Positions 1 through 9,782 of a stretch of 25,462 bases of DNA are shown one piece after another; within the stretch, counting starts at the first letter, position 1, and each line of letters begins with the position of its first letter. The notes beneath the pieces were generated by a model, which ran no database searches, was not told where the DNA came from, and was given only the letters and a program-made list of their open reading frames with translations. This DNA comes from Roseburia sp. AM59-24XD. Its GTDB lineage: Bacteria; Bacillota; Clostridia; Lachnospirales; Lachnospiraceae. The translations under genes and the position numbers were made by a program. The stretch covers positions 1-25,462 of the forward strand of contig NZ_QUET01000037.1 in assembly GCF_003478445.1 (NCBI RefSeq), in the 5' to 3' direction.

Positions 1-121
1 CTGATACTCCGAAGCTCTTTCTGGGTGCCTTCAGAAAACAGAATAATTAATTTTTTTTGATTTTTTTCGAATTTACTCTTGACAAAAGTCATTACATATC
101 AGTTTGAGTTAATATTTATTT

Positions 122-811
122 CTACATTTTGAAACGGTAGCCGACACCCCAGATTGTTTCGATGTACTGTGGCTTGGAGGAGGAGTCCTCGATCTTTTCA
201 CGGATCTTTTTGATGTGTACGGTGACGGTTGCGATGTCCCCGATAGATTCCATCTCCCAGATCTCGCGAAAGATTTCTTCCTTGGTGAAGACATGATTTG
301 GATTTTCCGCAAGGAAGGTGAGTAGATCAAATTCCTTTGTGGTAAATGCCTTTTCTTCTCCGTTGACGTAGACGCGGCGGGCGGTCTTGTCGATCTTCAA
401 ACCACGGATCTCGATCACATCATTGGTCGGAATACCGCTTGCGGTCAGCCTCTGATAGCGTTCAATGTGTGCCTTGACTCTGGCAACCAGTTCGCCGGGA
501 CTGAATGGCTTGGTCATGTAGTCGTCGGCTCCAAGCCCGAGTCCGCGGATCTTATCGATATCCTCACTCTTGGCGGACACCATGATGATCGGTGTGTTCT
601 TTGTTTCACGGATCAGCTTACAGATGTCGAAGCCATTCATTCCGGGAAGCATCAGGTCGAGGATGATCAGATCAAAATCTTCATCTAATGCTCTTGCGGC
701 ACCGCCGCTTCCGTCAGATTCAAGCACGACCTCAAAGTCGCTGAGCTCCAGATAATCCTTCTCCAGTTCTGCAATTGCTGTTTCATCTTCAATAATTAAA
801 ATTCTAGCCAT
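122..811 (-). CDS. OmpR/PhoB-family response regulator
   Basis: This is a DNA-binding response regulator, the output half of the two-component system whose kinase lies just upstream. The 229-residue length is typical. The receiver domain (about residues 1-118) shows the acidic pair E8/D9, the phospho-acceptor D52 in LIILDLMLPG, the switch residue S79 and the conserved K101 in MTKPFSPGE. The C-terminal winged helix (about 130-228) carries the family pattern FTTKEFDLL and ends GVGYRFKM. The ATG at 811 is preceded by a good GGAGGT site, which sits only a few bases from the kinase stop codon, so translation may be coupled. It is the last gene of a four-gene minus-strand operon. The regulon cannot be read from the sequence; control of the neighbouring envelope genes is an inference from position. 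Confidence 0.93.
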   Translation of the reverse strand: MARILIIEDETAIAELEKDYLELSDFEVVLESDGSGGAARALDEDFDLIILDLMLPGMNGFDICKLIRETKNTPIIMVSAKSEDIDKIRGLGLGADDYMTKPFSPGELVARVKAHIERYQRLTASGIPTNDVIEIRGLKIDKTARRVYVNGEEKAFTTKEFDLLTFLAENPNHVFTKEEIFREIWEMESIGDIATVTVHIKKIREKIEDSSSKPQYIETIWGVGYRFKM

Positions 812-828
812 AATGAATACCTCCGAAT

Positions 829-2406
829 CTATTTGTTTTCTGTTGCGTCGGTTTGCGGTGTCTCTTTCAAGGTGAAATAAATACTGGTTCCCTCACCGGG
901 AGTGCTGTCCGCCCAGACTCTGCCACCGTGATCCTCAATGATGCGTGCGACGATCGCGAGTCCAAGTCCGCTGCCCCGCTTGGAGGATCCACGGGAGGCA
1001 TCTGCCCGGTAAAAGCGTTGGAATATGTGAGGGAGTGCCTCGGCGTCAATGCCGGGACCATCATCCTGTATTTCAATCTGTATAAAGTGTTCCGGAACAG
1101 GAATCTCTGAGTTTGTCTCCATCGGTGTACCATCCGGATTTAGCTGGCGGTAAAGCGGAGCGGACGGCTGCTTGACGGGAAACTCTGACAGGCGGATCCG
1201 GATATTGCCATCGGAGCGGTCCAGATATTTGACGGCGTTGTTAATAATATTGATCACTACACGTTTGAGCTGCTCCGGGTCTGCATGGATCTTCGTGTCC
1301 TTCGGACAGGTATTTTCATAATGCATGGTAATGTGTTTTGTTTCCATATCCAATGAGATTGCCTCGATGCAGTCAGTGAAATAACTGTCCAGTGGAAAGT
1401 CCAGAAAATGATATGGAAGTGAATTCTGCTCCACCTTGGAAAAAATGGAGAGCTGATCCACCAGATAGCTCATATCATTTGCCTTGGAAGAGATTGTACG
1501 CAGGTATTTTTCCTGCTTCTCCGGTGTGTTGGCAACGCCGTCCAGGATTCCCTCGCTGTAGCCCTTGATGGAGGTGAGCGGCGTCTGCAGATCATGTGCC
1601 ATGTTGCTCATCATATCACGGGTGTCCTGCTCGTAACGGATGCGTTCCTCGATCATTTCCTTCAAACGGATCCGCATTTCCTCGAAATCCCGGCAAAGCT
1701 CACCGATCTCATCGGTCGAGTTGACACGTACCGGAGTATCCAGATTGCCGGCACCGATCTGCATGGTGGCGATCTGCAGGATATTTAACGGACGGACGAT
1801 GCCGTTGTAGAGCCAGACGACAAGAAGTGCTGCAGTACCAAGCAGGATCAGTGCACCGGAGATCATAAGTTGCCGGATCAGCTCACGCCAGCGTGGGAGG
1901 ATTTCGGAATAGTCGGTCACAAGGAAAAGCTGTGCATATTCATGGCTGGACAGATAAAAGTCCTTCTGTTTGACCAGATAACCGTTATCAATGGAAATGG
2001 TGTCCGTATATCCTTCCTCAAAGCTGCGAAAGCCGGGGAGAGGATTGAGCTGGTGATATGCCTTTGTGTTACCGATATAAAACTCCTGTCCGCCCTTGTG
2101 AACCACGATGAAGGAAAAACGACCGGACAGATCGGAATTGATCTTGTCCAGATAATCCCGGCGGATCAAAAGATCCGGGTTGGTATCTGCCACATGAACA
2201 AGATCGCGGAAATCTGTCATGGTTGCGGTTGAGAGAATATGGATCGGATTGAGTAAAAGATTTTCGGAAGAGATATCGGACTGATAATCATCCTCTAGTG
2301 TAGATGCCTGGTTGGTTAGGATCATATTGTAGCTGACCGCGATCAGAGCCAGAGGAAATATGGTAACAAACAAAAAAGCAATGATCAGTCTTCCACGGAT
2401 CTTCAT
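829..2406 (-). CDS. HAMP-domain sensor histidine kinase
   Basis: This is a membrane sensor kinase that would phosphorylate the adjacent response regulator. In its 525 residues one sees an N-terminal membrane helix (about 8-28), an extracytoplasmic stretch of roughly 150 residues with no domain I can name, a second helix (about 180-203, rich in Leu/Ala), a HAMP linker, then the HisKA domain with the phospho-acceptor H271 in NMAHDLQTPLTSIKGYSEG. The ATPase domain follows with the N box (INIINNAVKYL), G1 (DDGPGIDAE), F box (IFQRFYRAD) and G2 (GSGLGLAIVARII). All catalytic boxes look intact. The gene ends 17 bases before the regulator start and begins about 40 bases after the LCP gene, in one operon. 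The kinase precedes the regulator, the reverse of the commoner order. The signal sensed is unknown. Confidence 0.93.
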   Translation of the reverse strand: MKIRGRLIIAFLFVTIFPLALIAVSYNMILTNQASTLEDDYQSDISSENLLLNPIHILSTATMTDFRDLVHVADTNPDLLIRRDYLDKINSDLSGRFSFIVVHKGGQEFYIGNTKAYHQLNPLPGFRSFEEGYTDTISIDNGYLVKQKDFYLSSHEYAQLFLVTDYSEILPRWRELIRQLMISGALILLGTAALLVVWLYNGIVRPLNILQIATMQIGAGNLDTPVRVNSTDEIGELCRDFEEMRIRLKEMIEERIRYEQDTRDMMSNMAHDLQTPLTSIKGYSEGILDGVANTPEKQEKYLRTISSKANDMSYLVDQLSIFSKVEQNSLPYHFLDFPLDSYFTDCIEAISLDMETKHITMHYENTCPKDTKIHADPEQLKRVVINIINNAVKYLDRSDGNIRIRLSEFPVKQPSAPLYRQLNPDGTPMETNSEIPVPEHFIQIEIQDDGPGIDAEALPHIFQRFYRADASRGSSKRGSGLGLAIVARIIEDHGGRVWADSTPGEGTSIYFTLKETPQTDATENK

Positions 2407-2445
2407 AAAATCACTCCCTTCGATTTGACAAAAGCCGGCAGCGGA

Positions 2446-3495
2446 TCAATATCCCATGCCGGCTGTAATTTCCTGGACTGTTTTGGTTGGTGTGTAGTTT
2501 TTTGTGTCAAAAAGCTTCTTGTGAAGCGTCGTTACGTTGGATGTCAATGTGGTTGGAAAGTCATAGTAAATGCCGTCAGATGCTCTGTGGCAATCTAACT
2601 TATACGGAAATCCCCTGCTTGTTTTGATGTCGTAAAATGGAAGATACATGCCAAGCTGCAGGATTTCCTGTGTCGTCAGACTGGTGTAGATCTGTGGCAG
2701 CATCTCATTCAAAACGCGGTAGAGCTTTAACGGACTGCTGTGCTTTGCCTTTGTCATCAGTGCCTTCATAACGCGACGCTGGCGTGCGGCACGGGTGAAA
2801 TCACCGCCCTTTGTATAGCGGACACGGCAGTAGCCGGTCGCCTGTACGCCGGATACCGTCTGCTTTCCGGGCTTTTTGATCTTCTCATAGGATGTGCCGT
2901 TGATCTTTGCAACATCCCTGGCATAAGCATTGACCCACTTGCGCTCGTTTTTGTGAATGTTCAGAGTGATCCCGCCAAGTGCATCAATCACATTGGACAG
3001 AGCACTGAAATTGACCGTGATAAAATCCTGCACATCCAGATCAAAATTCTGGTTGATCGTGTTGACGGCAAGATCCGGTCCACCGTAGGAATAAGCGTGA
3101 TTGATCTTCGTATACCCGTGACCGTCAATACGTGTGTAGGTGTCACGGAAGATCGAGGTCAGCTTGACATTGTGTGTCTTGTTATTGATGCTGACAAGAA
3201 TGATCGAGTCGCTGCGTGTATTTTCCTGAAGGGCATTGGCACGGGAATCTACACCGAATACTACAATATTCGTGAAATCCTTCATGTTGGGATCGGAAAG
3301 TCCCTCATTCAGGGAAACCTGCTCCAACGGATGATTCTTGATCTCGTCAATCTTATTCACAAGAGACAGAATCAGAAATACTCCTGCCATAATAAACAGC
3401 AGGAGGATCAAAATGAAAATACGGATATGCTTTTTTCGTTGCTTTTTACGTCTGACGCGCTCGTTGTGTGCGGCGCGGCTTCGATAACTATCCAT
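2446..3495 (-). CDS. LytR-CpsA-Psr (LCP) family glycopolymer transferase
   Basis: LCP proteins transfer undecaprenyl-linked glycopolymers (teichoic acids, capsules) onto peptidoglycan outside the membrane. This 349-residue protein has a very basic N terminus, one membrane helix (about 25-46, rich in Ile/Leu/Phe) and then the LCP domain. Recognisable blocks are NIVVFGVDSRA, RSDSIILVSIN, SIFRDTYTRIDGHGYTKIN, the YGGPDLAVNTIN segment and the Arg-rich GGDFTRAARQRRVM, which supply the Asp and Arg residues that bind the pyrophosphate lipid in the family. The C-terminal part after about residue 270 is less conserved. It sits directly downstream of a priming sugar-phosphate transferase, which fits a role in attaching the polymer started by that enzyme; the pairing is inferred from position. 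Confidence 0.93.
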   Translation of the reverse strand: MDSYRSRAAHNERVRRKKQRKKHIRIFILILLLFIMAGVFLILSLVNKIDEIKNHPLEQVSLNEGLSDPNMKDFTNIVVFGVDSRANALQENTRSDSIILVSINNKTHNVKLTSIFRDTYTRIDGHGYTKINHAYSYGGPDLAVNTINQNFDLDVQDFITVNFSALSNVIDALGGITLNIHKNERKWVNAYARDVAKINGTSYEKIKKPGKQTVSGVQATGYCRVRYTKGGDFTRAARQRRVMKALMTKAKHSSPLKLYRVLNEMLPQIYTSLTTQEILQLGMYLPFYDIKTSRGFPYKLDCHRASDGIYYDFPTTLTSNVTTLHKKLFDTKNYTPTKTVQEITAGMGY

Positions 3496-3543
3496 AATAA
3501 TTCTGCATTCCTTTCTCAGCCGACAAACATCGTGACTGTTGGT

Positions 3544-4974
3544 TTAACATGCATTTTTGTTGACGTCCCGACCGAAAAACGTCAGGAACAAAATTTTGAA
3601 ATCAAGCCAAAGAGTCCAGTTTTCTACATAATAAAGGTCGCATTCAATTCGTTTGGCAATGGAGGTGTCCCCGCGGTAGCCGTTGACCTGAGCCCATCCG
3701 GTCATGCCCGGACGAACCTGGTGCTTGATCATATAGCGTGGAATTACTTCTTGGAATTTCTTGACGAAGAACGGACGCTCCGGACGCGGACCGACCAGAC
3801 TCATATCACCACGCAGGACATTGACAAGCTGTGGAAGCTCATCAATATTGGTCTTACGCATAAACTTTCCGATCGGAGTTACACGGGGATCATTCTTGAC
3901 CGTCCATGCCTTTTTCTCCTCGGAGGCATCCTGTACCTTCATGGAACGGAACTTGTACATCTGGAATGCCTTGTTGTGAAGACCGATTCGCTCCTGTTTG
4001 AAAATCAGCGGACCCGGTGAAGTGATCTTGATGATCAATGCAATGATCGCCATCGGGATCGCCAGTACGATCAGACCAAACAGTGATCCGAAAATATCAA
4101 TAGAGCGTTTAACTGCATTATTTAAAGAAGAGCTGAGCGGAACATGACGCACGTGAATGATCGGCAGTCCATCCAGATCCTCTGTATATGGCTTAGTTGG
4201 AATTACATGGTTGTAATCCGGAATAAACTTGGTATGCACCCCCGCCTTCTCACAGATCGTCACGATGGATTCCAGCTTGGAAAACTCATCAATGCTGAGA
4301 GTGATCGCAATCTCATCGTAAGCGTTGGTGCTGAGCAGATCCTCGAGCATCGAAATGCTGCCGATCACCGGAATGCCCCGGTAGGAATCCTCTGTGCTCT
4401 TGTGATCATCGAGAATACCGTGAATAAAATAGCCCCATTCAGGATGAACGCGGAGACGGTCGATGTAGCCCTCTGCAGTACGGCTGTAGCCGACCAGAAG
4501 GATATGCTTCAGATTCTTGCCTGCTTTACGCATCTTGCGGAGGATCTTGTTGACTGTCATACGGAACAGGAAGTCAATACACAGATTCATGATCGCAAAG
4601 ATACCTAGAAAAAGACGGGCGTAGTCCTGCTGTTTAATAAAGAAAAGGACGGCAACACAGTAAATGATACCAAGCAGATTTGCCTTGATCAGATTAAAAA
4701 GCTCGGTTCTGCGGCTGGCAGTTCTTTTCGGATTGTATAAATTGCAGAAATAATATATAATCAGATAACACGGAACCAGAAAAACAAGCATGTTGATGTA
4801 ATCCTGACGCGGTCGTATATAACCGATCGGTGCAGGGATGATTCGCCATTTCACAAGCGGACTCCATGTATCCTCAAATCGCAGACTCCAGGATAATATA
4901 TATGAAACAGCAATGATGATCGCATCCACGATCACATGCATCAGATTTAACAGCTTTTGGTTATCCTTTATCAC
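3544..4974 (-). CDS. Undecaprenyl-phosphate sugar phosphotransferase (polyprenol-P priming transferase, WcaJ/WbaP-like)
   Basis: This enzyme type moves a hexose-1-phosphate from a nucleotide sugar to undecaprenyl phosphate and so starts synthesis of an exopolysaccharide or capsule repeat. The N-terminal part has four membrane helices, then a Rossmann-like domain ([17 protein letters not shown]), a further membrane segment ([19 protein letters not shown]) and the C-terminal catalytic bacterial sugar transferase domain with [45 protein letters not shown] and [17 protein letters not shown] place the start at a GTG at 4974, six bases from an AAGGTG site. The frame is open to another GTG at 5007, but a promoter-like -10 box at 5011-5016 would put transcription start inside that longer version. 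It is the first gene of the minus-strand operon. The sugar used cannot be read from sequence. Confidence 0.92.
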   Translation of the reverse strand: MIKDNQKLLNLMHVIVDAIIIAVSYILSWSLRFEDTWSPLVKWRIIPAPIGYIRPRQDYINMLVFLVPCYLIIYYFCNLYNPKRTASRRTELFNLIKANLLGIIYCVAVLFFIKQQDYARLFLGIFAIMNLCIDFLFRMTVNKILRKMRKAGKNLKHILLVGYSRTAEGYIDRLRVHPEWGYFIHGILDDHKSTEDSYRGIPVIGSISMLEDLLSTNAYDEIAITLSIDEFSKLESIVTICEKAGVHTKFIPDYNHVIPTKPYTEDLDGLPIIHVRHVPLSSSLNNAVKRSIDIFGSLFGLIVLAIPMAIIALIIKITSPGPLIFKQERIGLHNKAFQMYKFRSMKVQDASEEKKAWTVKNDPRVTPIGKFMRKTNIDELPQLVNVLRGDMSLVGPRPERPFFVKKFQEVIPRYMIKHQVRPGMTGWAQVNGYRGDTSIAKRIECDLYYVENWTLWLDFKILFLTFFGRDVNKNAC

Positions 4975-5010
4975 GACATCACCTTCTTTGTAAAGATTTT
5001 GAACCACCTT

Positions 5011-5039
5011 ATTATAATAGTTTCCGGTGCAAATCGCAA
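5011..5039 (-). promoter_or_regulatory. Promoter of the minus-strand envelope operon
   Basis: Read on the minus strand there is a -35-like TTGCGA (5034-5039), a 17-base spacer and a perfect TATAAT -10 box (5011-5016). Transcription would begin near 5004, about 30 bases before the GTG start preferred for the sugar transferase. The call rests on sequence match alone. Confidence 0.6.
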
Positions 5040-5180
5040 TATTATTTACAAAAGGAACAAAATTTTTATTCTATTTTCACAAGTATGTCACAAATGATTG
5101 ATAGACTTATGCAATAGATATGGAGGGAGAAAGAACACAGATTGGTTCTTTCAATAGAAGGAAAGGCAGGTTTGCATACT

Positions 5181-6963
5181 ATGGAAGAAAAGAATCAGAA
5201 TACGAATGAATATACGGGTGAATATGGCAATCCGGTAGAGCGTAATGATGCAGCCGGTCAGGAGCCGGAGAAGGAGCAGGAAAGCTCCGTTTACAGCTAT
5301 TCATACAGAGACCACAAGCCGGAGGCAACAAGCTCCGGGGATTATCATGCAAGCGATAATACGGCAGATGCTTCTGAGAAGCAGGACAGCATGGAAAGCA
5401 ATGCGGCAGACAGCGGGTATACGCATACGGACAATACACAGTCGCAGTCCGCAGATCCTCGGATGGACAGCAGAGAGAGGGATGGACAGCGATGGGAGAG
5501 CAGCAGGAACGCAGCGACGGACCGTCAGAGACGGCTTATCGGACGAATAGCAGCGCAGCGGACAGCACTCCGGAGAAAAAGAGCTTTTTCAATGGAAAGA
5601 AGCTGGCAGCCTGTGCAGTTTTTGCGGTTGTATTTGGTATTGTAGCAGCAGTTTGCTTTCAGGGCGTATGTTATTTTTCAAACAAGGTGCTTGGCGTCAA
5701 TCTGACCAGAAGCGGACAGCAGATCGCCTACACCACCGATAATGTCAAGTATACGAATGCTACAGGAGCAGCCATTGGCACCACTGACGTATCCGGTATT
5801 GCACAGCAGACGATGCCGTCAATCGTTTCCATTACAAGCACGACAGAGGGCGAGGGATCCTATGATCTGTTCGGTCAGTATTATCAGGGACAGGATGAGG
5901 TTAGTGCGGGAACCGGCTTTATTGTTGGCAAGAACGACAAGGAGCTTCTGATCGCAACAAACAATCATGTAGTGGATGGAGCCAAGGCGATTTCCGTACA
6001 GTTTATTGATGAGGAAGTTTACGATGCGACGACAAAGGGCAATGACTCATCCGCAGATCTTGCCGTGATCGCCGTGAAGCTTAAGGATATGAAGAAGTCA
6101 ACACTAAATTCGATCCGGATCTCTGCGCTTGGAGATTCCTCCGAAAGCAAGGTTGGTGAGATGGTTGTTGCCATCGGTAATGCACTGGGCTATGGTCAGT
6201 CGGTAACAGTTGGTTATGTCAGTGCCAAGGATCGTGAGATACAGAGCAGAGCGAGGACGGAAGCTCACAGAGCAGCAAGATGAAGGTAATTCAGACCGAT
6301 GCAGCGATCAACCCCGGTAACAGTGGCGGACCTTTATTAAATATGAAGGGTGAGGTTATCGGTATCAATTCCTCCAAAATCGCCGCTTCCTCTGTTGAGG
6401 GTGTTGGTTATTCCATCCCGATCTCCGAGGCAACACCGATCATTGATGAGTTGATGAACCGTGAAGTGTTGACCGATGCCCAGAAGGGATACCTGGGGAT
6501 CAGTGGTAAGACCGTGTCCGAGGAGGCAAGCAACTTCAATATGCCGGAGGGTGTTTATGTATCTGAGGTAGCCAAGGATGGTGCGGCAGGAAAGGCTGGC
6601 ATCAAGCAGGGCGATATCATTACAGCGATCAACGATATTCAGGTGACAACGATCGAGAGTCTCAAGGAAAAGGCGAACAGCTACAAGAAGGGAACAAAGG
6701 TTACGATCACCTTAAAGAGAAGTGATAACGGAAGCTATGTCGAGAAGAAGGTCAAGGTGACACTGCAGGGATCAAGCTCCCTTAACAGTCTGCAGAGTGG
6801 TTCCTCCGATGATCAGAATTCCAATAATAATTCCGGCAATAACTCCGGTAATGGTTCCGGAAATAACGGCGGATCACACGATGACTCCGGCAGTAATGAC
6901 GGAGAGAGTGGCAATGGTTCGTCCGGCGGCTGGGGAAGTCTCTTCCCGGGCTTTGGAAACTAG
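5181..6963 (+). pseudogene. htrA: HtrA/DegP-like membrane-anchored serine protease with PDZ domain, two apparent frameshifts
   Basis: This is an envelope quality-control protease of the trypsin fold. Three reading-frame pieces together give one protein of about 594 residues. Order: a polar Glu/Asp/Ser/Gln-rich cytoplasmic region of about 130 residues, one membrane helix (KLAACAVFAVVFGIVAAVC), the protease domain with triad His (ATNNHVVDG), Asp (SSADLAVIAVK) and Ser ([10 protein letters not shown]), one PDZ domain (GYLGISGKT to about 6760) and a Ser/Asn/Gly-rich tail. The frame changes near 5490 and again near 6245-6253, both times as if one base were missing; with a base added the second join would read about [18 protein letters not shown]. 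The triad is all encoded, so a sequencing error is more likely than decay. The ATG at 5181 is chosen; an in-frame TTG at 5142 behind GGAGGGAG is possible. The LtaS-like gene follows after 17 bases. Confidence 0.88.
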
Positions 6964-6980
6964 GAAAAGAGGCAGTAACG

Positions 6981-8836
6981 ATGAACGAAGAATCGCTCTG
7001 GGACAGAATAAGCAGGCGGTACTGGTTTCAGACAATCCTGTTTGTGGTATTATCCTTTGTGGAATATATTACGCTTGAGACGTTCTTAGGCGGCGACATC
7101 TGCAGTATAGGTCTGGAATACAGTATCAAAAATATCATGCTCCTGATGGGAGTCAATCTCATCCTCGTGTCTGTGACACGCTGGATGAGACTGACCTTTC
7201 TCCTGTCAGGAGTATTTGTGCTGATATTGGGCACTGCCAATTATTTTGTAGATGCATTCCGTGGTTACGGGATTGTTTACATGGATATCTATGCGGTACG
7301 CACTGCGGCGAATGTGGCAGGAGAGTACAAATACCACGGTTCACCGCAGCTGTGGCTGGGACTTTCGCTGGGGCTTCTCTGTCTGGTGTTATGCGTTGTG
7401 GCGACACCGGTGCGTTCGCGAAAGTGCAGTCTTCGGAAAGGGATTGCCGGTGTCGTGGGAACGGCTGTCGGCGTGGTTTTTTTCGTGTGGATCAATCTGG
7501 GAACAGGTTTTTTTGATGATGTCAGCAATCTGACCTGGGATCACAGCATCGGTATGTCGGAATATGGATATCTGCTTTATGTAACGGCAAATGCAGGTCA
7601 GGCAAAGGTGCAGGTGCCGGACGGATATTCGCCGGAGAAGGCGGATGAGATCCTGTCCCGTTACAAAGACGCTTCCTCCACGAACAGCGTGCTTGCAACG
7701 CATGCGGGCTCTGCTAAATCACCAAACATTATTATGGTGATGAATGAATCCTTTTCGGATCTGAGTGTGCTCGGAAAGTTTCGGACGGATCAGGAATATC
7801 TTTCCCATTGGAACAGCCGGAGTAAGAACACGATCAAGGGTTATGCCGATTCCTCCGTTTATGGCGGTTACACGGCAAACTCCGAGTTTGAATTTCTGAC
7901 CGGGTGTACCAAGCATTTCTGCCGGGCAACCCGTATCTGCAATATATTACCGATGAGCTGCCGAGCGTTGTCAGCAATATCAAGGCGCAGTCCGGCTATG
8001 ACCGTACAGTCGCGGTTCACCCGTACAATCCGTCCGGCTATAACCGGAACAGGGTTTATCCGCTGCTTCATATGGATGAGTTTTTAAGTATCGATGATTT
8101 CAAGGATCCGGTGCTGGTACGCAAATATATTTCCGATGAGTCTGATTACGAGAAGCTGGAATCGTTGTATGAGCAGAAGAAAGCAGGAAGCTCACTTTGT
8201 CTGTTCAATGTGACCATGCAGAATCATAGTGCATATGATGACAGGGATTATAAATTTGCAGATCCGGTTAAACTGACTGATATAAGCCTGCAGCCGGAGG
8301 CAGAGCAGTATCTTTCTCTGATAAAGATGTCTGACGATGCTCTGGAGAATATGCTGGAGTATTTTGAAAAGGTGGATGAACCGGTACTGATCGCATTTTT
8401 TGGGGATCATCAGCCGCATCTGCCGGACTATTTTTACAAAAATATCATGGGCGAGCTGCCGGATGAGTTGTCGCAGAAGGATGCCATGAAACGGTATCAG
8501 GTTCCGTTTATGATATGGGCGAACTATGGTATCAAGTCCTCGCAGATCGACAAGATCTCCATCAATTATCTTTCCACACTGATGATGGAAACGGCGGGGC
8601 TTAAGCTGACGGAGTTTCAGAAATTTCTGTTAGATATGTATCAGGACATACCATCTATCAGTGCAAATGGATTTTATGACAGACAGGGAAATCTTTACGG
8701 ATGGGATGATCTGGATGAGGCGGACGAAAAGCTGCAGGAGTGGATCAGGGAATACCGCATTGTCCAGTACAATTACCTGTTCGATGAAAAGAATCGGAAG
8801 GACGATCATTTTCAACTGAGCGGCACTTCTAAATAA
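6981..8836 (+). pseudogene. LtaS-like membrane phosphoglycerol transferase (sulfatase fold), one apparent frameshift
   Basis: The family adds glycerol-phosphate units from phosphatidylglycerol to a lipid anchor or glycan on the outer face of the membrane (lipoteichoic acid synthase and relatives). Five membrane helices occupy about residues 15-175. The extracellular sulfatase-fold domain follows, with the metal ligand Glu in IMVMNESFSDLSVLG, the nucleophile-position Thr in YGGYTANSEFEFLTG, and FFGDHQPHLPDYFY near the C-terminal metal site. The frame breaks near 7913: one extra base (CTKAFLPGNPYLQYI) joins the two pieces into about 618 residues, so all catalytic motifs are present across the break. 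The ATG at 6981 has an AAGAGG site. It lies between htrA and a dehydrogenase gene and is probably cotranscribed with both. The exact acceptor is not predictable. Confidence 0.88.
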
Positions 8837-8945
8837 TGAAAGGATTAAGGAAAGTATGAAAAAACCATATATCAAAGTTTTTTCATACGGCAAATTTGTG
8901 CCTGCGGCCCAAAGTTTGCGGGCTGAGAAAGAAACGAGGTATTAT

Positions 8946-9713
8946 ATGGGAAAAAAGGGAAATGTAGCGATCATTACGGGGGCATCCTCAGGCATGGGAA
9001 GAGAGTTTGCAATTCAGATTGCGCAGTTTTATCCAAGCATTCAGGAATTCTGGATCATTGCAAGGAGAAAGGAGCGTCTCGAGGAGCTGCAGGAAAAGCT
9101 TCTGGGACGCAGGGTTAAGATCCTTGCGTTGGATCTTGGAAGACAGGAAGACATCGATGCGTTGAAGCAGACGCTGGAAGAGGAGAAGCCACATGTGCGC
9201 ATTCTTGTCAACGCCGCAGGCTTTGGAATGATCGGCAGGGTCGGAAAGATGCAGGAGAAGGACTGCACCGGTATGGTGGACATCAACTGCCGTGCTCTCA
9301 CCGCCGTGACACATATTGTACTTCCTTACATTACGAAAAAGGGGCAGATCATTCAGATGGCATCCTCGGCAGCCTTTATGCCGCAGCCTGGCTTTGCAGT
9401 GTATGCGGCAAGCAAGTCTTATGTACTCAGCTTTTCCAGAGCACTTGGCTGCGAACTGAAGGGAAGGGATATTTCCGTGACAGCAGTCTGTCCGGGACCG
9501 GTCAAAACAGAATTTTTCGATATCGCAGAAACCTATGAGGCAGTCAGGTTATACAAGAAGCTCACCATGGCAAAGGCAGATAAGGTTGTGTACCAGGCAC
9601 TGGTAGATGCAAAGCATGGAAGAAGCGTTTCCGTATACGGACCGCTTATGAAGGGATTCCGTGTACTTGCCAAATTCCTTCCTGCTGACTTCATGATGAT
9701 GTTTGTTCATTAG
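8946..9713 (+). CDS. Short-chain dehydrogenase/reductase (SDR family)
   Basis: This is a NAD(P)-dependent oxidoreductase of the classical SDR type; the substrate cannot be deduced. From the ATG at 8946 it has 255 residues, the usual size. Visible motifs are the nucleotide-binding TGASSGMG near the N terminus, NAAGFGM, the catalytic Ser around residue 140 (MASSAAF) and the YAASK motif with Tyr153 and Lys157, followed by CPGPVKTEFF. I prefer 8946 because GAGG lies six bases ahead and the Rossmann fold starts at once. An upstream in-frame ATG at 8856 also has an AAGGA site and would add 30 residues that fit no SDR feature. It ends the htrA/LtaS-like group, and the ilv promoter begins within 25 bases of its stop. 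Confidence 0.9.
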   Translation: MGKKGNVAIITGASSGMGREFAIQIAQFYPSIQEFWIIARRKERLEELQEKLLGRRVKILALDLGRQEDIDALKQTLEEEKPHVRILVNAAGFGMIGRVGKMQEKDCTGMVDINCRALTAVTHIVLPYITKKGQIIQMASSAAFMPQPGFAVYAASKSYVLSFSRALGCELKGRDISVTAVCPGPVKTEFFDIAETYEAVRLYKKLTMAKADKVVYQALVDAKHGRSVSVYGPLMKGFRVLAKFLPADFMMMFVH

Positions 9714-9735
9714 TCAGGATTTCGGACAATTTGAC

Positions 9736-9764
9736 TTGACAGCGGCAACAAAAAAGAGTAATAT
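9736..9764 (+). promoter_or_regulatory. Promoter of ilvBN
   Basis: A consensus -35 TTGACA (9736-9741) is separated by exactly 17 bases from a near-consensus -10 TAATAT (9759-9764). Transcription would start about 9771, just ahead of the T-box leader. This is a strong vegetative-type promoter on sequence grounds. Confidence 0.8.
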
Positions 9765-9782
9765 TTTGTATTATTTATAAGT

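Noticed and set aside
1..121. Possible promoter (TTGACA at 79-84) or terminator (TTTCTG...CAGAAA near 18-37) beside the regulator gene
   Set aside because: No -10 box at a workable distance, and the six-pair hairpin is not followed by a T-run in either direction; nothing else is supported in this stretch.
2740..4020. Long plus-strand open frame of 426 codons opposite the LCP and sugar-transferase genes
   Set aside because: It is antisense to two clearly recognisable genes, has no known motifs and no good ribosome binding site; it is a shadow of their codon bias.
5060..5110. Plus-strand promoter for htrA (TTCACA at 5076-5081)
   Set aside because: The -10 region at the right spacing (TGATAG) is too weak to call.
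6797..6940. Repeat array in the htrA 3' region
   Set aside because: The repeats are in frame and encode the Ser/Asn/Gly tail; there are no conserved spacers or equal-length units as in a CRISPR array.
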